A stretch of DNA of 64,000 nucleotides from Membranipora membranacea. Taxonomy: Eukaryota; Bryozoa; Gymnolaemata; Cheilostomatida; Membraniporidae. How positions within the stretch are numbered: position 1 is the stretch's first letter; the number at the start of each line of letters is the position of its first letter. The notes under the pieces are model-generated. The model had not been told where the DNA came from. It did not search any database and saw only the letters and a list, made by a program, of their open reading frames with translations. Shown here piece by piece: positions 24,351-34,424 of the stretch. The position numbers and the translations under genes were made by a program. The DNA is taken from positions 18,228,001 through 18,292,000 of the forward strand of contig OU612075.1 in NCBI GenBank assembly GCA_914767715.1. Reading direction: 5' to 3'.

Positions 24351-24639
24351 CTTTCCCATTTATGATAACGTCACAGTTGCTTCTGGTAATCGGTTGGTTG
24401 TGTGGGGCTTACTTTCCACTGCATAAGTGTAGAGCTGCAGCAACAGTAAACCTAGTAGCCAGATTAATATGATATATTATCTATTGTTGACATTTGGGTC
24501 AAGGAACCGTTGGATTTATTTCTGTAGCAACTGTTGTCTGCCACTTGTCACAGCTTCTAAGCATACAAATGGTTTATAAATAGATCTGTCTGTGTTTGGC
24601 TCGTTATTATTTATTTTCACCAATATAATTTCAACTGTA

Positions 24640-24645
24640 AATAAA
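24640..24645 (+). other. Polyadenylation signal of gene B
   Basis: Canonical AATAAA about 290 bases after the stop codon, in a T-rich context. It is inferred from the motif and position only. Confidence 0.55.
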
Positions 24646-25117
24646 GTTTATAGATGAATAATTTGTTTCCCATGATGTATACACCTTATGCCGTCTAGAA
24701 TCTTTGTCATTATTTCAAGCATTTAGAAAGGTTTATGGTGTTGTCTATATTTTAGTTTTTGAACTTTAGGCTTTCCCTTTGGTGTTTGGTAGTTGTGGCC
24801 CATGAACTCTCTCTGAGGCAGCTCATTGTTGTAGCATTGTTTGTGTCAAAGTATTCAATGACCAACTTCTAGTAGTAACATTATCAATATGTTATCATTC
24901 GAAAAGCCAACAAGTTTTATCCTGTAATGTATCAAGGTAAGACATTTCTATATTAGTGTGAGTATAATGTGTTGTGAGATTGTGATGGTTTACTAGACAA
25001 ATACTCAACAAATTAGTGAGTCTCATCCAAAATAAATTTCACATAAATAAAGTTAAAAATAATGTCCAAAATGTTGTAAGAATAGGATTATTCAGGGGCA
25101 AGTTGTGTGACATTGAG

Positions 25118-25172
25118 TAGTAAGGCTTGGGGGCCGTTGGGCGGGGGGCAAGTGTCTGGGGGCTCAGACTAG
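25118..25172 (-). repeat. CTGAGCCCCCAGAC / TTGCCCC dispersed repeat, copy 1
   Basis: On the minus strand it reads CTGAGCCCCCAGAC, then TTGCCCCCCGCCC and GGCCCCC. The same three blocks in the same order occur at about 28940-28990, 32905-32975, 34972-35025 and 63637-63690. Confidence 0.55.
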
Positions 25173-25910
25173 ATAGTAAGCTATTCATGGTTGATTAGCC
25201 AAGCAATGTTCGGAGCAGTTTAGAGAGGTTTTTCGGAGATTGTGGGCATTGTATAGCTTTATTTCTGTCTTGTGACAATTATCATTATCCAGCTGAGTCA
25301 ATCCTATAGCGCCTGTTTGTTGTTGTGATAACTGAAACTAGGGGTTTTAGGATGACTAAACTCGATATAATCAATAGAACAACCTCACCTTAATAAATCA
25401 CTGTTACAAATATAGCAAGTTCGGTCTCAGTACAAAGCTTTCAGTGGGGTGTGCTCTCTACTAGACGCCAGCCTTCGGGGTGACTCGACAATAATCCTCA
25501 CATGAGTAAATTTAGCTGCCCTCATGAGTATACATGTTGTACAGTAAACAGCCATAGGTAGAATTCCTTTCCTTTACGAATCTCAATTTCTTTTTCTTAT
25601 TGTTTTTGTTGTAGTGTCTTACTTTCTGTTCCTTTTTGTTTTTGTTTCTTTTCTTAAAGACTTAGTTTGAGGCTACTATATTGTATCACATCTTATTCTC
25701 CATGTTTTATTCTATCATGTGAGCAAATTCCAGCTTTAGAATCCAAATATTGAGGAAATTATGGCCTCTCAAACTTCCAGGGTGATTGCCTTCAATCGGC
25801 AGTAAGAATAAGCGGATGTTTCCCCTGTGGTGCGTCACAACCGTTACCGTCATACTTATTATGAGTTATTACACTAATAATCACACAGTTAAGATGATGA
25901 TCAAAATTCA

Positions 25911-25984
25911 GACAGGTGGGGCTCTAGCGTGGGTCTTCATACCTGCAGGACATTTGGACCTGGGTTCGAGACCTGCCTAGGTTT
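25911..25984 (+). other. tRNA-like / SINE head remnant in the centre of the fold-back element
   Basis: Contains GGTTCGAGACC, which matches a Pol III B box, preceded about 35 bp earlier by TAGCGTGGGTC, an imperfect A box. No cloverleaf that would mark a functional tRNA gene can be drawn. It is probably a tRNA-derived remnant. Confidence 0.4.
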
Positions 25985-26050
25985 GAATTCTGATCATCAT
26001 CTTATCTGTGTGATTATTAGTGTAATAACCATAGACATACTAATAATAAA

Positions 26051-26082
26051 CCATAGACCTACTAATATTAGTAGGTCTATGG
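26051..26082. repeat. Perfect 32-bp palindrome
   Basis: CCATAGACCTACTAAT is followed directly by its reverse complement. It interrupts the right arm of the surrounding fold-back element and is absent from the left arm, so it arrived later. Confidence 0.85.
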
Positions 26083-26252
26083 TAGTAACTCATAATAAGT
26101 ATAACGGTTGTGACGTACCACAAGGGGAAGTTTGAGAGGCCATAAATTCCTCATTATTTGGATTCTAAAGCTGGAATTCGCTCACATGATATAATAAAAT
26201 ATGGAGAATAAGATGTGATAAAAAAAGAGCAGCCTCAAACTAAGTCTTTAAG

Positions 26253-26648
26253 GATCCATAGTATGGTAGGTTAACTATAAGAATGAGGATGGTACAAGGG
26301 TATAATATGATTCCTCAGTAGGAAATATGATAGTAGACTGTTATTTATACCTTTGTACTCCAACCAGGGAGGATGGGATATGTGAGCATCTCCCACACTC
26401 CCTGCTCCAACTACATATAAAGTAAAAGTTGTCATCACGTTATGTGAGGCGTGGCAACTCCAAAGTAATGTGATGGCTATTATAATTTGGCTAATATTCA
26501 TTATGCGTCATTACAGTCGAATGCTAGAGTCACTAGTAAGATAGTGTCATAATTTATTTCAAAATGTGTTTTTATGTGGAATGCTCTTGTCTTTTTTTAC
26601 AGGATTCACACCTCTTTCGTCATTAAAGGCATTTTACACAGCATTGAA
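26253..26648. other. Region upstream of gene C
   Basis: Holds a possible acceptor (TTTTTTTACAG, ending 26602) that would begin the first coding exon of gene C, so a 5' exon may lie here. On the minus strand, 26501-26352 reads as a signal-peptide-like ORF (start MNISQIIIAITLLW, then Cys-His-Ala) followed by a GTATAA donor-like site; no partner exon was found. Confidence 0.35.
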
Positions 26649-29600
26649 ATGGTGAATCAAATCTTAAAACGACGAGGTAAATATTTTATTTTTCTATGAC
26701 ATGACATGACAACAACATTCCCATAATGCAACTTTAACCTGGCATTGTCATGAAGATCGCATCAATCTTATATATCGCTTAGATTGATCCTGGGAGAATC
26801 CCAGAAATGCATTGTGGGATACGCATTATACCTATTGAGCATTGCAAAGATATTATCTAGATTTTCTATTAAAGGCAAACTTCTGTCCTCCAACTAGTAC
26901 TACCTACACATAACAGTGGTAGCATCATGTTTATTCACAGTAGTGTAGAGGGCCAAGCTTGTTCTAGCTGTTCATGTTCTTGTATTTGTTACTATTATTA
27001 CATGCAGTGACAGAGATGGATATGAATAAGATGACAACAACATATGGAGATATCACTGAGCCTAAGCAATTTATCACTGAATCAAGGTAAGTACAGTATG
27101 TATGTACACAGTACATACAGTAGGCAGTGAAAGCGTCTCTAGATCTATATTTCGGCTTAAATGTTATGCTCAACATGCAGAGATTTTTATAATTTGATAT
27201 AGATATTGCAAAAATTTTCCATGCAAGCTTTATCACAGCCATTTGGGACACTGTTGACTAGGAGAGTAGCGTAAAGTCCCCACAATAAGAAGCCTACTTA
27301 GACCCCTGACAGTTAGATGTACAAGATCTACAGCTTGATTGGGATTAAGACCCTCATGAGTTTCGTTTCGAATATAATTCTGACTTAGATCTGCTAATTC
27401 AATAAATAGCAAACACAAATTACTGTGTATACTAGTAGGATATAGCAAGTTAACTTGATTTGCTTTCAGCAGGAGGAGCACCACAGAAGGTAGTCATCCT
27501 GAGTTAACCAATAATACAGCTATCGTAGTCACTGCCATACTCGTCACGGCTATTGTATTTGTGGGCCTTATCTTCTATATAATATACTACAAACAAAACA
27601 GGTGAGTTATCTCCTCATTTCTAGGTCTAGGTCTTGCTCTTGTCTTGTTACATCAACAAGGCTAGTCATACCTACCCTCCTCAATAGTCAATTGATCATG
27701 ATTCCAAACATAACCGTTAATAAATGTAAAGTGTCCTTTTTGAAAATTTCATTTCCTTGACCCTACACCTTACCCTGTCTTGACAAGCTTGTCAAGACAG
27801 GGTACCTACAACTCTACCTGCAGGACTGTGTGTTGACATAGAATATCTCGGCGCTTGTCCATCAAGGAAAGTTCATGGTCATATGAGATGCAAGAGCCAG
27901 AACTCCATTGGGGTCTTACATTTTCAAAATTTAGCTCTGTGTAATGCTGTAAATTTGTGTCAAAGACTAGAGACGTTGATAGATAAGGCAGAGAAATTAA
28001 CTTGCGGTCTCTATTAAGACTATGTTGCTGAGACATTAGTATTCCTCATCTGTCAGTGCCTGCACAGGTTGACACACACCAAGTCCCACCATGCCAAAAG
28101 GATTGATAAGTCATGACTAAGAGAATCCTGTTTCATGAAACTAAGATGGCGAGGCTTGTTCCTAAATGTTATCATTTTTCTTTTCAGAGCGCATACAAAG
28201 AAATATTATACCTGGTAGGTAAGTTAATTAATTGAGGATCTAATTATGTGTTGTCTCTTAATGCTCATTGATGTTGGTTACGGCAGTTTATTTCACTTAA
28301 ATTAAGACCTTTGACCTTCAATGATCATCCCTCCGGTGTTATTACATGACTTCTGGATCATAGGATTAACGTGATATATCGCTTTATAAACATTTTTAAT
28401 ATTGTATTGTTGATCATGTCTAATAGCTATTTTAACAATTGAAACCTCCCAAATATTTGACGTTGAGTCGCAGTGACCTCTGAATGTTCATTTTGGGGTA
28501 AAAAGTGCCCTTTTGAAATTTAGCCATCTGTGCCTTGTTATTGAGGTATTTGATTAGTTTATGCTTTCACCATATAGAAGAGGCATGGCACTAACTGGGG
28601 AGTGAGATTTTAGTAAAGCTTTGTTTTTAGGCCTCCTGTCTTCGAGTCTCAAAATTGATTTTTGCAAAAGTAAAAGGACCATTTCTGACCCCTCATTTAA
28701 TGCAAGAACTAAAATTTCCAATTTATTATACCATTTTGGTCTTCAACTGTTACTTCTATCAGCTAACAGATCCTGGTTGTCACAACTGTAACAGATAATA
28801 ACCCAAATTTTCACAAGCCAAGATGCGTGCTCTGGGATATAGAAGTCAGCAAGTTACTTTTTAACATCACTATTGTTACCTGTTAACCTTCAATAATAAG
28901 TAAATAAGTTAATGTGGCTCTCAGACATGCTCGCTTCTAATCAGTGCCCCCAGACTTTTGCCCCCCGCTCGATGCCCTTCCCCCCACCCCCGGCCTCTGG
29001 TCATAACGCACAATATCTCATTATTTCATCTTTTTAGGGCGAAGACAACATCACTGCACAGCTTTGGTGACGGGGCCAGACCTCCTAAACCTAATGCTCA
29101 TAACGAGTTCATGGAGAGAGCTCTGAAGTCAATACATGATATGGATAAGGAGGGGGCGTACGACCAGCAGATCACCACCGCACAGACTGAAAAGAGAGGC
29201 ACAGGCTATAGGCCTAGTCTTGATGAAAAGCTTAAAGATTTTTATCTTAAAATCAATGAGGTACGCTAGTAATTTTGGAAACACATGAGAAATTACTGAT
29301 AGCTGGATGTATTATGATTGGATAGGTCAAACGCAAACAAGTTTTTTTCCCTCCCTCGTAACCCATTTGAGGCCTGAAAACACAACGACGCATTTTAGTC
29401 AAATACTACATTTCCCAACTACCATTAAAAATTGCCTTCGAGCATGGATTTTGTGGGTCCTAGATGCGTAAAGTATATATAGGAGGAAAAGTTTCCCTTT
29501 TCGCTCATGCTAGACATAGTTAAATTTATAACTTGCTAAGTTTTACACCGAACTCTTTCTAGATTTAATGCTAGCTAACATTAAGCCATCTCCTTACTAG

Positions 29601-29855
29601 CTAAACTAAACCGTAGCCAATATTTACTCTTCAAGAGCAGCTTATCTTATCAGATCTGTACATTTACAGTATTATTATATTGAGGATATTATTTTCAGTT
29701 TTATTCTAACTGTTTTTCAGACAGGGAAGCAAGGAGCACGCAAACCAGTCACCGAACGCTCTCAGAAAAAGACAAATACAGACATTACAAAGACACATTC
29801 TCTGCTAAGTTCACCTCGCAGATCGAACTACATTCTACCAATCGTCGAAAACTGA
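26649..29855 (+). CDS. Single-pass membrane protein C (unknown family)
   Basis: Exons 26649-26676, 27008-27086, 27470-27601, 28188-28214, 29038-29260 and 29721-29855 splice in frame to 207 residues from the first ATG. One membrane helix lies at about 52-75 (AIVFVGLIFYIIYY), preceded by a short Thr-rich segment. The tail is basic and polar, with KKYYTW right after the membrane and a Ser/Lys-rich C-terminus. Phases from the ectodomain exon on are 1,2,2,2,0: the same pattern as genes A and B plus one extra 27-nt exon. This suggests shared ancestry, though the sequences are not obviously alike. No signal peptide is visible. The frame is open upstream of the ATG to the acceptor ending 26602, so the true 5' exon may be missing. 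A candidate ATTAAA is at 29913-29918. Function unknown. Confidence 0.65.
27771..27804. repeat. Perfect 34-bp palindrome, CTTGACAAGC family, copy 2
   Basis: TACCCTGTCTTGACAAG is followed directly by its exact reverse complement. It lies in an intron of gene C and is related to 23871-23929 and 40815-40871 through the CTTGACAAGCTT core. Confidence 0.85.
28940..28990 (+). repeat. CCCCCAGAC / TTGCCCC dispersed repeat, copy 2
   Basis: TGCCCCCAGACTTTTGCCCC is followed by CGCTCGATGCCC. It lies in an intron of gene C, about 50 bp before the acceptor of the 29038 exon. Confidence 0.5.
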
Positions 29856-30271
29856 TGATCCTTCCTAATAGAGTGATATGTCACAAAGGGAATTTATTAT
29901 GTTTCTTTGTACATTAAAAAACACTTTCGGCAATACGTTTTGACAACATTTTGTGATTCAAAACACGGCAAACATTATTTAAACTGTAGATATCCATGTC
30001 ACTTTATACACATAGTGTGCATTCATGTTAACAAATTGTTGTATAAAGTAAAAAGCAGAAAAGTATAAAGGCTCATAGATTCGTAGTTAAAGCTAGATCG
30101 AATTTGATCATTCTTGCCTCTATGCCTCTATTTGATATACCTCCCCTAGGTTTTCTCAGTAGTGGGGGAGCAATTCCAAATTCAGGCAAACAGGATCAAA
30201 CTTGATCTTGGTGAAATCAAACCGATTGGTCTGAGAACAATTATGAACTGTTCATCTTTACTTGTTCTGAA
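29856..30271. other. Convergent spacer between genes C and D
   Basis: Short 3'-to-3' spacer. A plus-strand ATTAAA is at 29913-29918 and a minus-strand signal (TTTATT) at 29894-29899, so the 3' UTRs may overlap. The dispersed repeat at 30158-30212 lies here. Confidence 0.45.
30158..30212 (+). repeat. GGGGGAGCAA ... CAGGCAAACAGGATCAAACTT family, copy 2
   Basis: Contains GGGGGAGCAATTCC, then CAGGCAAACAGGATCAAACT and TTGATC. It shares both blocks with the copies at 13836, 45948 and 48819. Confidence 0.5.
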
Positions 30272-33271
30272 TTATAAATCCTGCTGATCTGGCTGATTTA
30301 CTCTGGGTGGTGGGGGAGGTGGGGGTGGCAGGATTTCTGTGTCTGGGTTGTTAACTAAATACTGAGGATCCACATAATAATCAGGTTCATCGACAAATGC
30401 GCTGTTGCTTTCTCCCTGATCTTGATGTGATTGGCTACATAGAGCCACAGCCTCTTTATCGTCAGAGTCCAAAGCCTGCATAACCATATCTGTTAGAGTC
30501 ATGTCATTATCCAAGAAGTATAGTCTGTTATCTACACCTTGCTCATCAGTGCCACTAGAGCCATCCTCACTCGGCTGTGAGGGTATGGTCTCTGTCACGA
30601 GTAGCGCAGGTCTCTCATCCTGGTGTTCGTCAGGTGACTGTACAGCGACGGGTACGGCCACTTCTCTATTCTCATAGAATTGAGAACTCTGGCTTGTCAT
30701 TATTGTATTGGAGCGCTTTAGACTATTAATGTCATCGTAGTGCGCCGGTGTGATGTGTTGTGAGGATGAGCCGCCTAGTTGTACTTCCTCTAAGTAGATG
30801 TACCCACCAGATTGATCATCACGTCTTGTCGGTGCTCGAGGTGGTAGAGAACTGCCCAGAGGCCTGGTAACTAAGCCGTCACTCCCCTTCCTATCTTTAG
30901 CAGATGGTGGTACGTTAGCATCACTAGATTGCCTGAGTTCTGTGTAGGTCTGATGGTTGGGACGGGGTATAGGAGCCTGATACTGGGGAGTTTCCAGAGC
31001 TGGTGTGGTACAATATGAGTACACGCCTTCTATACTGTCATATGTGTTATACTCTGACTGTTGTAGCCTCTGAGTCGGGTTATGTCTGTCTAATGTCGGA
31101 TGATTTGGAGGTAAGGGCGGGGTGTAGTCCTCCCTCCAGCCAATAGGGGTAGTTTGTATGTGATCACAGCTACATGAGGCTGAAGGAATAGTTGCGCTCT
31201 GATTTGTACTTAATGTATTTTGGCTGAGTCCGCTAGTCGAAGCAAAACTAAAGCGATTGTTAAAATGTCCATAGATACTCTCCTTGTATTGTACATGCTG
31301 GTTCTTTCTGAAACAAAAAATAAGAGTAGCGATGACTTGTCTGTTTTTTACCTCTGTCTGCATTCTGAGTATCATCTTACCACACTTTTGCCTGTTGCCT
31401 AATTAAGCTGATATTTATACAGTAAGAGTGTAATGTGGTCTTAAGCTATCTTAGCTATTTCCTCGCAAGCAGAGGATTTTTCATTCTTGACATCTTGTTT
31501 TTTCACAGGGGACAATTCTTAACCTGGATCAGGAAAATAAATCAGTTTCCCACTTTCCATTAAATCTACTTGGGAAGATTAATAGCAACATTAACCTGGT
31601 ACGTTATGATAAGGATAGATGGTATTGGTAGGTGTAGGTGGCCGTATTGTTAATTATCACTTTAATTTTCTGTTGTATGTATCAATAACTCTTGCTATGA
31701 GAAAGGTCAAGATAATTATGAGATTAATCTATCAGTTTCTCACGATCAGTCATCCAAAGGCCAAGTTTATCAGGATGTTTCAAAGTGTGTGCGTTCGACA
31801 ACACCAAGATGTTGGAAGAGTTTGTGGGTTATTATGGGTAGAAATAAAATTTTCAAGCTCAACCTCAAACGTGTTGTGTCGAAAGTAATTTTTCACCCAT
31901 CTGTAATATGATACCATGTCTATTGCAAAGAGACATACGGGCTCGGTAGCATCAGACAAACTTTCCAAACTGTGTTTCAAATACAATGTAGGAGCGTTTC
32001 GGACATGATCACAAAAGTGCTTGATCATAGCATAATCAATTTTATGGCTTGCCTCCAATCCGGATATCTTCTGTTCTAATGAGCGGTCAGAAAGCTTTTA
32101 TGTACTGTTGACATGGTAACCGATAGGATAACTTATAAAATACCATGAAAGGGAAATATGTGATGGCGGCATTCAGTTTTTTATCTGCTTTTATGCATTG
32201 GCTACATCAAACACACTGACACTTGGACTTTTCAATTAACCCCTATGAACCCTGGCGGCTTCTCAATGCTTAATCCTGATCTATAACTAGATTCTGGTTC
32301 AATCATTGTGCCTGTGTGTTTCATAACAACAATTTTCAGCCCTCAAACTCATGCCCATTTCCTGTCGCTGCTCCCACCTAGTTTAGACCGGGTTTAGGCA
32401 TAGTTAAATTATCGAAAATCTGAACCGTCCAGCGGAACAAAAAGATCATGTCAAGGATAGCCAGCTAGCCAAGCTTAATCTCAATTATTTTTACGATCCT
32501 GCATAACTACTATGCAGGGTCTCAAAATTGATAGAAAGTAGAAAAACATTCAGAAAAGGGGAGAAAATAGGTTTAAAAGCCATATATCGCTTCTCCCTTA
32601 TTATATATATATATATATATACTTATATATATACTTTTATTGTCAGCAACAATTCATTATTTCAAATGTTGCTCCCACCTAGTTTATTCTCTACTTCCCA
32701 TATTGTATTCCCCTTCTTACCCCCATTTGACCTTTTACTCTGGCATTTTATGGAAGACATCCTATCAGGATGCTTTTGTCAGCAATAATAAGAAGGGTAT
32801 GATAATCATCAACAGGTTTAATCAAACTTTTTGCCACCCCTTCTGTGTTCTAGATGGTAAATTGAGCTCCTTCAATGCTTGAAAATGTCTACAAGCTGAT
32901 AGACCATGAGCCCCCCCCCCCCCCCCCAGACTCCTGCCCACGCCCTGCCCCACGCCCTGCCCCACGGCCTCCTTATGGTCAGCTAGACAACCATGGTATC
33001 ACCTGATTGAGAAAATATATGACACACCAGACAAATACGCTAACTCCTGATGTCGCTAAAACTTCAACGATAGAGCTGTAGACCCAAGCCTGATTTTTAA
33101 TAACTTCCTGGTAATATATTGAATATTGACACACATACCTGCAACAGAGGAAATAGAAGGCCACCCAGACAGCGATAAAGACAATAAGAGCAACAGCTCC
33201 GAGAGCGAACCCCAGTGTGATAGTCGTATCTTCATCAAACCCTGACATCTCCGAATCGCGACTTTGCCCTT
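30272..33271 (-). CDS. Single-pass membrane protein D, adaptor-like with Tyr/Pro-rich tail (5' end unresolved)
   Basis: Two exons are firm: 33271-33139 and 31307-30272 (in-frame junction, phase 2). The first codes a short acidic extracellular stub and one membrane helix (ITLGFALGAVALIVFIAVW region) ending in FLCCR, a juxtamembrane Cys pair of the kind that is often palmitoylated. The second codes a 344-residue tail with 17 tyrosines in contexts such as YTEL, YDDI, YDSI and YENR, several PxxP-like stretches, and a C-terminal run of eight prolines. This layout resembles vertebrate transmembrane adaptors (LAT/PAG type) but no homology is evident. The upstream exon is not identified: the acceptor TTTCTTTCAG before 33271 needs a phase-1 partner. 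Alternatively, translation may start in the continuous frame upstream (ATG near 33317). Function unknown. Confidence 0.75.
32600..32637. repeat. (TA)n microsatellite
   Basis: Uninterrupted TA dinucleotides from about 32602 and a second short run to about 32632, inside the long intron of gene D. Confidence 0.85.
32905..32975 (+). repeat. CTGAGCCCC..CAGAC family copy 3 with poly-C expansion
   Basis: GAGC is followed by a run of about 17 C and then CAGACTCCTGCCC and repeats of CACGCCCTGCCC. It looks like a copy of the dispersed repeat whose C run has lengthened. Confidence 0.5.
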
Positions 33272-34424
33272 CTGAAAGAAATATTGAGACAAAGTGTTCA
33301 TAAAGATGTATTAGCATGGATATCCTAGACAAAAATTAAGAGTTTACTATGCGAAACTCCCAGTTCCTCTATTTTCTTGTTAGATCTAAATGTAGGAATA
33401 CTTTATACTTACCATTTTCTCTTAAACTAAAGATAAATTCATTTGACCCCTAAGAACAGCTACCAGATACTTTATTTTTGTACCATTACTGACATTCAGA
33501 TCAGCATTGCATCCTTTTGTATTGTATGATCATCCTTTTACATTGAGTACAATAGTACAGCTTGGTTCGTAACTTACTTCAATGTTACGATTGATTTTGC
33601 TCTGGATTACTCCTCTCTTGTGTGATCTATCCCTGACACAACTATACACACTTCTACAAGTCACACTCTCTGGTGTGTTTGGTTCACAACACTGTAATAA
33701 CTAACAAAGGCTACTTGAGATGAGATGTGGAAACGCTCAAGCCTCGATGGCACTAATCTCCCATAATCCTGCCGAAAGCAGCTGTGCCACTGTGTGGGTA
33801 TGCTCTAAAAAACCACTCGCCCATCCCTCTGATATCATGAGATTACCATGGCAATCAAATTCAGACGACATAATTAGGAAACATTTAATTAACATTATGC
33901 AAGATATTTATGAGTTCCACATTACTTGGATGGGGTGTATTGTGTTGACATTATTATTGCTGTGCAGGATAAGATTAACGAAATCCTTAGCAAATTTGTG
34001 GTTATTGTGTATCATCGATGGGCGTGTGGTATAATTTATTCCCCTCTATGAAAGCTAATTAGACCAGTCAAGGGATGAATGGCTGTGTGTTTTCCTCAAT
34101 ACTGCCAATTGAGCTAAAGAGAAGGAGATCAAAATTATTATCAAAATAATAGTTTTCCTGCTGGCTTATTTTAAGCCCAGCCAGCCACTCCCAATATGGG
34201 TTTATTCACTCTTATATAGACACTTTACCGCTATAAATAAAACTCTTAAAAATTATGGGCGTCTAACAGATTAACTCGGATTCTAATGTTTTGCCACTCT
34301 CTAGCCTTCTCCGTTTAGTGGTTACGTCACCGAGGGTAGGTTCGATGGTTTCTCAATCTATTCTTATGATGACAGTTATCGTTTTTTGTCATTTTTCACA
34401 TCTTTGTTGCCGATATCCAGCCGA
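33272..34424. other. Spacer between genes D and STPG (both minus)
   Basis: Should contain the 5' exon and promoter of gene D and the 3' UTR of the STPG gene (minus-strand polyadenylation-like TTTATT at 34201-34206). I could not find a convincing signal-peptide exon for gene D. A plus-strand ORF at 33720-34034 has no supporting features. Confidence 0.4.

Larger units (their letters stand above)
24351..25652. other. Intergenic; 3' end of gene B and a dispersed repeat
   Basis: Begins with the 3' UTR of gene B (AATAAA, 24640-24645). No exon is seen. At about 25118-25172 lies a copy of a G/C-run-rich dispersed repeat (minus orientation of the CTGAGCCCCCAGAC family). Confidence 0.5.
25653..26252. 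repeat. 600-bp fold-back element with a tRNA-like centre
   Basis: Arms 25653-25910 and 25985-26252 are reverse complements, with ends CTTAAAGACTTAGTTTGAGG and its complement. Each arm carries private indels: about 40 bp extra in the left arm near 25773-25815, and about 55 bp extra in the right arm near 26026-26085, which itself contains a perfect palindrome. The centre (about 25911-25984) contains a Pol III B-box-like sequence (GGTTCGAGACC). The element sits immediately upstream of membrane-protein gene C. Confidence 0.82.

Noticed and set aside
33720-34034. 104-codon plus-strand ORF
   Set aside because: No recognisable motif, not flanked by supportable exons, and composition like the surrounding non-coding DNA.
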